Assembly: GCA_041396125.1 (NCBI GenBank)
Contig: JAWKZG010000007.1
Location: forward strand, 62,001 to 126,000
DNA length: 64,000 bases
DNA from: JAWKZG01 sp041396125
GTDB taxonomy: Bacteria; Pseudomonadota; Gammaproteobacteria; Competibacterales; Competibacteraceae
Reading direction: 5' to 3'
Positions 58,647-64,000 of this stretch are shown here, in pieces (the stretch's first letter is position 1; each line of letters opens with the position of its first letter). The notes under the pieces are model-generated. The model had not been told where the DNA came from. It worked only from the letters and a program-made list of their open reading frames with translations, and did no database searches. Made by a program: the position numbers and the translations under genes.

Positions 58647-59602
58647 ACGCCCAGAGCAAACAGACACCCCTGCACGATTGCCGGGATGCGTTCGTCCAGA
58701 CCCTGGAAGCCCTGGCCGAGGTAAATGCCGATATCGTCGCTGTATGCAACGACTCGGTCGGATCGAGCAAGCTGGGTGGATTCCGCGACAAATGGCCCGA
58801 ACGTCTCATTAATGTGGGCATTGCCGAGCAGAATATGGTGGGTGTCGGTGCCGGCCTGGCCAATGGCGGTAAATTGCCCTTCGTTTGCGCTGCCGCCTGC
58901 TTCCTGACCGGTCGGGCGCTGGAGCAGATTAAGGCGGATATCGCTTATTCCAATACGAACGTGAAACTCTGTGGTATCAGCTCGGGCATGGCCTATGGTG
59001 AACTGGGGCCTACGCACCATTCCACCGAGGACTTCGCCTGGCTTCGGGCGTTGCCGAATATTGCCGTCATCGCGCCTTGTGACAGAATCGAAACCAGTGC
59101 TGCCGTGAAATTTGCCGCCGCTTATGATGGCCCGGTCTTTCTGCGACTGAGTCGGGTCGGCGTACCGGATCTGCTGCCGGAAAATCACACGTTCGAACTC
59201 GGTCGTGCCAACACGCTACGCGAGGGTGACGATGTGACGATTATCGCTAATGGTGTGCTCACTCACCGGGCGCTGGCTGCAGCCGGGTTGCTTGCCGGGC
59301 GGGGTATTTCGGCCCGCGTTCTGAACATGGCGACCGTGCGCCCGATTGATGCCGAGGCCATTGCTCGCGCCGCCGAAGAAACTGGCGCTATTGTCACCTG
59401 CGAAGAGCATACCGTGTATGGTGGTCTTGGCAGTGCGATTGCCGAAGTCGTCGTCGCTACCCGGCCGGTACCGATGAAAATTCTCGGTGTTCCAGGCGTT
59501 TTCCCGCCTACCGGGTCGGCTAATTTTCTGCTGGATGAATTCGGTATGTCGCCAGAAGGTATTGCCGACAGCGCAGCGATACTGGTCAACAAGAAGATAT
59601 AA
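58643..59602 (+). CDS. Transketolase subunit B (pyrimidine and C-terminal domains)
   Basis: A 319-residue partner of subunit A. It carries the catalytic Glu of NVGIAEQNMVGVGAGLA (in parts), GELGPTHHSTEDFAW and FLRLSRVGVPDL, and the C-terminal domain with EEHTVYGGLGSAIAEV. Together with subunit A it makes a complete enzyme moving a two-carbon unit between ketose and aldose phosphates. Translational coupling through the 4-base overlap ensures equal amounts. The kinase follows after 10 bases. Confidence 0.9.
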   Translation: MNAQSKQTPLHDCRDAFVQTLEALAEVNADIVAVCNDSVGSSKLGGFRDKWPERLINVGIAEQNMVGVGAGLANGGKLPFVCAAACFLTGRALEQIKADIAYSNTNVKLCGISSGMAYGELGPTHHSTEDFAWLRALPNIAVIAPCDRIETSAAVKFAAAYDGPVFLRLSRVGVPDLLPENHTFELGRANTLREGDDVTIIANGVLTHRALAAAGLLAGRGISARVLNMATVRPIDAEAIARAAEETGAIVTCEEHTVYGGLGSAIAEVVVATRPVPMKILGVPGVFPPTGSANFLLDEFGMSPEGIADSAAILVNKKI

Positions 59603-59612
59603 GGAGGGCAGG

Positions 59613-61082
59613 GTGCAACACGCAATACTGGCAGTTGATCAAGGGACCACAAACAGTAAGGCTATTCTGGTGGCAGAGACCGGGGCGATTCTTGCCCAGG
59701 GGTCGGCACCAGTGCAGACAAAGCACCCCGCTCCGGCTGGGTCGAGCAGAACGCCGCTCAGATCTGGCACAGTATCGTTGCTGCTATTGGCGAGTGCCTT
59801 GCCAACGGACCTGAGCTTGAGATTGCCGCGCTCGGTATTTCCAACCAGCGCGAGTCCGTGCTGGCATGGGATAAACACACGGGCGAGGGCGCTTGGACCG
59901 GTGGTGACCTGGCAGTGTCGTCGTACCGCCGCTGTTTGCGAAGAGCTCAAGGCTGCCGGACACGAAGACGAGATTATTGCGCGTACGGGGCTGCCACTGG
60001 ACCCGTTGTTCCCAGCGACCAAAGTGCAATGGTTGCTCGAAACCCATCGTGGCAGTCTGGCCAGCGAGGATATCTGTATCGGCACGGTCGATTCCTGGCT
60101 GATCTGGAATTTCTCTGCTGGCAAGGTTCATGCGACGGACAGCTCGAATGCCGCGCGCACGCAGTTATACAATATTTCCGAAGCTGGCTGGGATGACCGG
60201 CTTTGTGAACTGTTCAAGGTGCCGCGCATCATGTTGCCTGCGGTGCGCGATTCGTCAACGGTTTTTGCCGTGACCCGTGGTGTGGATGGCTTGCCCGACG
60301 GCATTCCGATTGCCTCAGCGATTGGCGACTCCCACGGTGCGCTGTTTGGCCACGGTGCGTTTAACACCGGCGATGGCAAGATTACTTTCGGCACCGGCTC
60401 ATCGGTGATGACCACGATTCCGGCGTTCATCGTGCCACCGAAAGGCATTACGACAACTATTGCCTGGTCCCTGCACGGCACGCCAACATACGCTTTCGAG
60501 GGCAATATTCTGGTAAGTGCTTCGATTTTGCCCTGGACCGCTACACTGTTAGGTCTGGCTGGCGTTGACGAACTGCTCGAACTCGCCCAGACGGTCGATA
60601 CCGCGGAAGGGGTCACGCTCGTACCTGCCCATGTGGGTCTTGGCTCGCCGCATTGGCACGCCGCAGCGCGCGGATTGCTCTGTGGTCTGTCTTTCTCATC
60701 GGGCCCGGCCCAGGTGGCGCGAGCCTCAGCTGAGAGCATGGCGCTACAGGTTCATGATGTTTTCGAGATCATCGAAGCCAACGCCGGCTACGGCATTGGC
60801 CGTCTTTTCGTTGACGGTGGTCCAAGTCGTAATCCGTTTCTGATGAGCATGGTCGCAGGCTACCTCGATCACCCCGTCATTACGTGCCCGAGCACCGAGG
60901 CTTCAGCGCGGGGAGCCGCTTATCTGGCGGGGCTGGCAACCGGCGTCTGGCCGGATCTGGCAACGGTCGCAACCCTGGAAGAACACGGTGACACGTTATC
61001 TCCGGCTATGAATTCCGACACACGACGGCATACCCTGGACGCCTGGCGAAGCGCTATCGCGCGCGCAAAACTCGGCACATAA
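59613..61082 (+). CDS. FGGY-family sugar kinase with two compensating frameshifts
   Basis: A 489-residue kinase starting at GTG 59613 (AAGGAGG site 9 bases before) with the phosphate motif AVDQGTTNSKAI. FGGY enzymes phosphorylate ketoses or polyols (xylulose, ribulose, glycerol, erythrulose, apulose). Residues about 40-93 (59730-59888) read nonsense; in the next frame they give GWVEQNAAQIWHSIVAAIGE and ISNQRESVLAWDKHTGE, proper family sequence. The shifts are a C run one short near 59728 and a G run one long at 59887-59889. The rest is intact (GIPIASAIGDSHGALFGHG; VDGGPSRNPFLMSMVAG). The exact substrate is open. Confidence 0.88.
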   Translation: MQHAILAVDQGTTNSKAILVAETGAILAQGSAPVQTKHPAPAGSSRTPLRSGTVSLLLLASALPTDLSLRLPRSVFPTSASPCWHGINTRARALGPVVTWQCRRTAAVCEELKAAGHEDEIIARTGLPLDPLFPATKVQWLLETHRGSLASEDICIGTVDSWLIWNFSAGKVHATDSSNAARTQLYNISEAGWDDRLCELFKVPRIMLPAVRDSSTVFAVTRGVDGLPDGIPIASAIGDSHGALFGHGAFNTGDGKITFGTGSSVMTTIPAFIVPPKGITTTIAWSLHGTPTYAFEGNILVSASILPWTATLLGLAGVDELLELAQTVDTAEGVTLVPAHVGLGSPHWHAAARGLLCGLSFSSGPAQVARASAESMALQVHDVFEIIEANAGYGIGRLFVDGGPSRNPFLMSMVAGYLDHPVITCPSTEASARGAAYLAGLATGVWPDLATVATLEEHGDTLSPAMNSDTRRHTLDAWRSAIARAKLGT

Positions 61083-61104
61083 GTGACTCGGGCTTTTGAA
61101 GTTC

Positions 61105-61143
61105 TGCCTGGATTTTGCGCTTGTCAGGCAACGTAATCCAGGC
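61105..61143 (+). promoter_or_regulatory. Overlapping alternative hairpins upstream of the SorC regulator gene
   Basis: GCCTGGATT (61106-61114) pairs with AATCCAGGC (61135-61143); TGCCTG (61105-61110) can instead pair with CAGGCA (61125-61130). The two stems share the first arm and exclude each other. No T run follows. It lies in the 162-base gap between kinase and regulator genes. Confidence 0.5.
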
Positions 61144-61244
61144 CGGAATACCAGATTATCGGGAAAATTATTCTTTATCTTGCAAGTATCGAGATGATAA
61201 AACATAACGTTACCTACACTTAAAACGCCAAACGGAAAAATCCT

Positions 61245-62231
61245 GTGTCTCGATTAAATGAACTTAGGATGATTGCGCGAGTCGCGCAGATGTACCACAT
61301 TGAAGGCCGCCGCCAGGCTGACATAGCGCGCCATCTTCATATGTCTCAGGCGACGGTCTCCCGCATGCTGAAGAAAGCACAGGATGAAGAAATCGTTCGC
61401 ACGACCATCATTGCGCCGTCCGGCACTTATGTTGATCTTGAAGCCGCTCTGCGTGAGCGCTTCAATCTGCCTGAAGCGATTATCGTGGAATGCGCAGAGG
61501 ACCGCGACGGCGCAATCATGGCGCGTATTGGCGAAGCGGCCGCGCATTTCATCGAGACGACGCTACAGGTTAACGAAATCATCGGCGTGTCCAGCTGGAG
61601 CGAAACCGTCCTCAAGATGGTCGATAATATTCATCCACAGAAAGCGGACAAGGCGAAATATGTCGTGCAGACATTGGGCGGCATAGGTAACCCAAGCGTG
61701 CAAAGCCACGCTACCCAGCTCACGACGCAGCTGGCCAAACTGACAGGGGCGGAATCCCGGCTGTTAGCTGCGCAGGGCGTGGTGCAATCGCGCGAGGCGA
61801 AGCTGGTTATGCTGAGTGACCCTTATGTTCGTGAAACGATGGATCTGTTCGGCAAGATCACCTTGGCGATTGTCGGTATCGGGCCCGTCGAACCATCAAC
61901 GGTGCTGGCCCGTAGCGGTAATGTGTTCTCGGCAAATGAACTAGCCGAACTGGCCGAGGCCGGCGCGGTGGGTGACATCAGCCTGCGCTTCTTTGACTGT
62001 ACCGGCAAGACCATAAAGACCCCCCTGGATGATCGCGTAATCGGAATATCGCTGGAAGAACTGGCCAGGGTGGACCGCGTTGTCGCTCTGGCCGGGGGAC
62101 GTGCCAAGACCGAAGCTATTTTCGGCGCACTCAATACGGGCATTCTGGACGTACTGATCACTGACAAATTCACGGCAAAGCGGCTGCTTGAGTGTGAGAG
62201 TAAGGCCGCTGAACTTGCGGAGGAAACATGA
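61245..62231 (+). CDS. SorC-family sugar-binding transcriptional regulator
   Basis: A 328-residue regulator from GTG 61245. HTH: IEGRRQADIARHLHMSQATVSRMLKK (in parts), followed by the sugar-phosphate isomerase-like effector domain of SorC/DeoR regulators (IIGVSSWSETVLKMV, GGIGNPSVQSHA, ALAGGRAKTEAIFGAL). It probably binds the phosphorylated product of the kinase and controls the divergent operons. It overlaps the second SDR gene by 4 bases. Confidence 0.92.
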   Translation: MSRLNELRMIARVAQMYHIEGRRQADIARHLHMSQATVSRMLKKAQDEEIVRTTIIAPSGTYVDLEAALRERFNLPEAIIVECAEDRDGAIMARIGEAAAHFIETTLQVNEIIGVSSWSETVLKMVDNIHPQKADKAKYVVQTLGGIGNPSVQSHATQLTTQLAKLTGAESRLLAAQGVVQSREAKLVMLSDPYVRETMDLFGKITLAIVGIGPVEPSTVLARSGNVFSANELAELAEAGAVGDISLRFFDCTGKTIKTPLDDRVIGISLEELARVDRVVALAGGRAKTEAIFGALNTGILDVLITDKFTAKRLLECESKAAELAEET

Positions 62232-63010
62232 GACGTTTTGAAGACAAGACAGTTGTCATTACAGGTGGAAATAAGGGCATCGGCTTTGCCATGGCGGAGC
62301 GTTTTGGTTCCGAAGGTGCCAATCTTGTGATTGCTTCGGTCGAGCCACAGGTTGACGACGCTGCCGAAGCGCTTCGCAACGCCGGGGCAAAGGTCGTCCC
62401 GGTTTTGTGCGATGTCACCGACAGTGCCGCCGTGCAGAGACTTTATGATACGGCGGAGGCAGAATTCGGCGGGGTAGATATTTCGATCCAGAATGCCGGC
62501 ATCATCACCATCGCCAAGGTGGAAGACCTGACTGAAAAGGAATGGGACGCGACCCTGAACGTGAATACCAAGGGCGTCTTTTTATGTTGTCAGGAAGCTA
62601 TCCGGCGAATGCGCAAATCCGGCAAGGGCGGTCGTCTGATCAATACCGCCTCGGGTCAGGCACGTGATGGTTTCATTTACACGCCGCATTACGCAGCCTC
62701 GAAATTCGGGGTTGTCGGCCTGACACAAAGCCTTGCCAAAGAGCTGGCCGAAGAGAATATCACGGTGAATGCGATTTGCCCGGGTATCATCAAAACCGAC
62801 ATGTGGGATTACAACGATCGGGTTTGGGGACAGATGCTGGGTGATTATAAACCCGGTGAACTGATGGCATCCTGGGTGCAGAACATTCCGATGAAACGCG
62901 CCGGCACGGGCAAGGATGTTGCGGGTCTTGTCGCTTTCCTGGCCAGTGAGGATGCCAGCTACATCACCGGCCAGACTATCAATGTGGATGGCGGTTTAAT
63001 TATGTCCTGA
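62228..63010 (+). CDS. Second short-chain dehydrogenase/reductase of the sugar locus
   Basis: A 260-residue SDR with GGNKGIG cofactor motif (about 14-20), Ser in INTASGQ and Tyr/Lys in HYAASKFG. It resembles galactitol/xylitol/sorbitol dehydrogenases (ICPGIIKTDMWDYND). Translationally coupled to the regulator. Two SDRs in one locus could handle two polyols or a polyol and its epimer. The cofactor loop (IASVEPQ) lacks an acidic residue, so NAD versus NADP is unclear. Confidence 0.88.
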   Translation: MRRFEDKTVVITGGNKGIGFAMAERFGSEGANLVIASVEPQVDDAAEALRNAGAKVVPVLCDVTDSAAVQRLYDTAEAEFGGVDISIQNAGIITIAKVEDLTEKEWDATLNVNTKGVFLCCQEAIRRMRKSGKGGRLINTASGQARDGFIYTPHYAASKFGVVGLTQSLAKELAEENITVNAICPGIIKTDMWDYNDRVWGQMLGDYKPGELMASWVQNIPMKRAGTGKDVAGLVAFLASEDASYITGQTINVDGGLIMS

Positions 63011-63591
63011 TAATTCAGAATGCTTTAGGAACGCTTTAGAAATGACCAGAAAATGAGCTTGGGCGCTGGAAGCATGCTTCCATTTAACGTTGCCTTTCTC
63101 ATCCACTAGAGCACTGAGCGGTGAAGTGCCTCCCAAGCCGCAGCCGACCCCCCATGTTTTGCTGTTCATTAATGTAGATGTCATACCGTCCCAGGCGTAA
63201 ACCCATATGCCCGCCCGGCGTATGGAACTGCGTCTGTGCAAGCGCCTCACCTGGAACATCAGGGTAATTGCCAATCACTATTTCCCGACCACGTCCGAGC
63301 AAACATACCGAGATCATGAAGGTGGGAATATTATTCTGTAAGTATTGAATAGGTTTACTAATCTGCAGGCTTGCGGAAATAACCCGGCTTCGTCATCAAC
63401 GCAGGTGTGCTTCTTATTATTATTTGATTTAGATGCTATTACCTGCGCGTACAATCACATAGGATGTGATGTGTAAAGAGGGGATTTTGGCCCGGTTAGA
63501 TGTCATCCAATGGCATCGGATTGCGCTGTGATCCATCTGCGCGCAGGTGGCTGACGTTAATAAGGCCATGACAAGTTGACGATGTAATAGC
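63011..63591. other. Non-coding region, possibly with a gene remnant
   Basis: About 580 bases. Two overlapping minus-strand frames (63317-63099 and 63274-62996) look partly protein-like but have no ribosome site, no recognisable family and shift into each other; they may be a decayed fragment. Nothing else was found apart from the promoter area of the next gene. Confidence 0.35.
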
Positions 63592-64000
63592 ATGGGGGAA
63601 TTCTCCTTGAATCTATCGGAGAACCTGTCGGGAGCGCACTCGGAATCAGCGTCCAGACAGGATGACGAGCAGGCTGAACAGCAGCGTTTGCAGTCTCTTT
63701 TGCTGGAGATATCCAGCGCCTTAAATAACGCTCTGCCAAGTTGTATTGACGATGAGCTTGAGCGCTGTCTGCAGATTCTGACCAAGGCGCTTGCCGTTGA
63801 CCGGATAACGGTCTGGCGCTACTCCGACCACGAACAGCAATTTTTTTCCACCCATACACGCTGCGCTGATACGGTGAATTCGTTACCTTTGGCAAGCGTG
63901 AGCAAACAGACAGTACCCTGGCTTACAGGCCAGTTGCAGCAACATCGTAGCGTGGCCTGGAGCAGTCGGCAGGAACTGGCGGCAAAGGCACCTGTCGACG
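63592..64000 (+). CDS. GAF-like domain signalling protein, N-terminal part (cut by window edge)
   Basis: The frame is open from ATG 63592 to the right edge (136 residues). It begins with a polar, Gln/Glu-rich lead (SRQDDEQAEQQRLQSLLLEIS) and continues as a GAF-like sensor: LNNALPSCIDDELERCLQILTKALAVDRITVWRY in parts, a pattern seen before histidine kinase or GGDEF output domains. No ribosome site is evident, and later starts are possible. The output domain is outside the window. Confidence 0.7.
   Translation, partial: MGEFSLNLSENLSGAHSESASRQDDEQAEQQRLQSLLLEISSALNNALPSCIDDELERCLQILTKALAVDRITVWRYSDHEQQFFSTHTRCADTVNSLPLASVSKQTVPWLTGQLQQHRSVAWSSRQELAAKAPVD

Noticed and set aside
1..64000. rRNA, tRNA, insertion sequences, prophage and CRISPR
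   Set aside because: I looked for cloverleaf-like blocks, transposase motifs, phage genes and spaced repeats and saw none; a tRNA scan would be needed to exclude tRNA genes formally.

Overview
The window is a stretch of chromosome, probably from a gammaproteobacterium (Oceanospirillales/Halomonadaceae-like is my best guess). This rests on gene types (gltB/gltD, a PilH-like regulator, liuB/liuD, a RimK-like ligase beside a GNAT-C39 fusion, a KfrA-like coiled coil, DUF2950 and DUF3300 proteins), not on a marker gene. I found no rRNA, tRNA, CRISPR array, insertion sequence or prophage gene.

Layout. 0-5 kb: gltD start and gltB (minus strand). 5.3-9.4 kb: FAH-family enzyme, DinB protein, VWA protein, CheY/PilH-like regulator. 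9.9-19.1 kb: two unusual Hsp70 proteins and a DUF2760 protein, with a periplasmic quinoprotein module lying between the two Hsp70 genes (PQQ alcohol dehydrogenase with a lanthanide-type Asp-Tyr-Asp site, c-type cytochrome, secreted protein of unknown role). 19.2-28.4 kb: single genes (LOG, GhrA-like, DUF1272, KfrA-like, VOC, RRM), then a two-gene RimK-like ATP-grasp/GNAT-C39 operon and a GlcD-like flavoprotein. 28.5-33 kb: alpha/beta hydrolase and both methylcrotonyl-CoA carboxylase subunits. 33-39 kb: a PotABCD/phosphonate-type ABC importer facing a LacI regulator and a 2H phosphoesterase. 39.3-43 kb: LysR regulator, AhpD/CMD-family protein, a PNPOx-ferredoxin reductase fusion, allA. 43.1-47.5 kb: CHASE4 histidine kinase and a receiver-PAS-GGDEF-EAL protein. 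48.2-51.6 kb: small envelope proteins, DUF2950, DUF3300. 51.9-63 kb: a divergent sugar/polyol locus (ABC importer, SDR and transaldolase on minus; two-subunit transketolase, FGGY kinase, SorC regulator and second SDR on plus). The right edge cuts a GAF-like sensor gene.

How the genes work together. The clearest pathway is the 52-63 kb locus: import, oxidation by SDRs, phosphorylation by the kinase, then carbon shuffling by its own transketolase and transaldolase. The substrate is probably a pentitol, or a branched sugar processed as in the apulose-4-phosphate transketolase route. The quinoprotein module would oxidise an alcohol in the periplasm and hand electrons to the adjacent cytochrome.

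A strong caution: at least a dozen genes carry one-base frameshifts, most where a homopolymer would only need to be one base longer or shorter, and in one kinase two shifts compensate. I read most of these as consensus errors of the sequence, not real gene decay, and give full gene spans with the shift positions.
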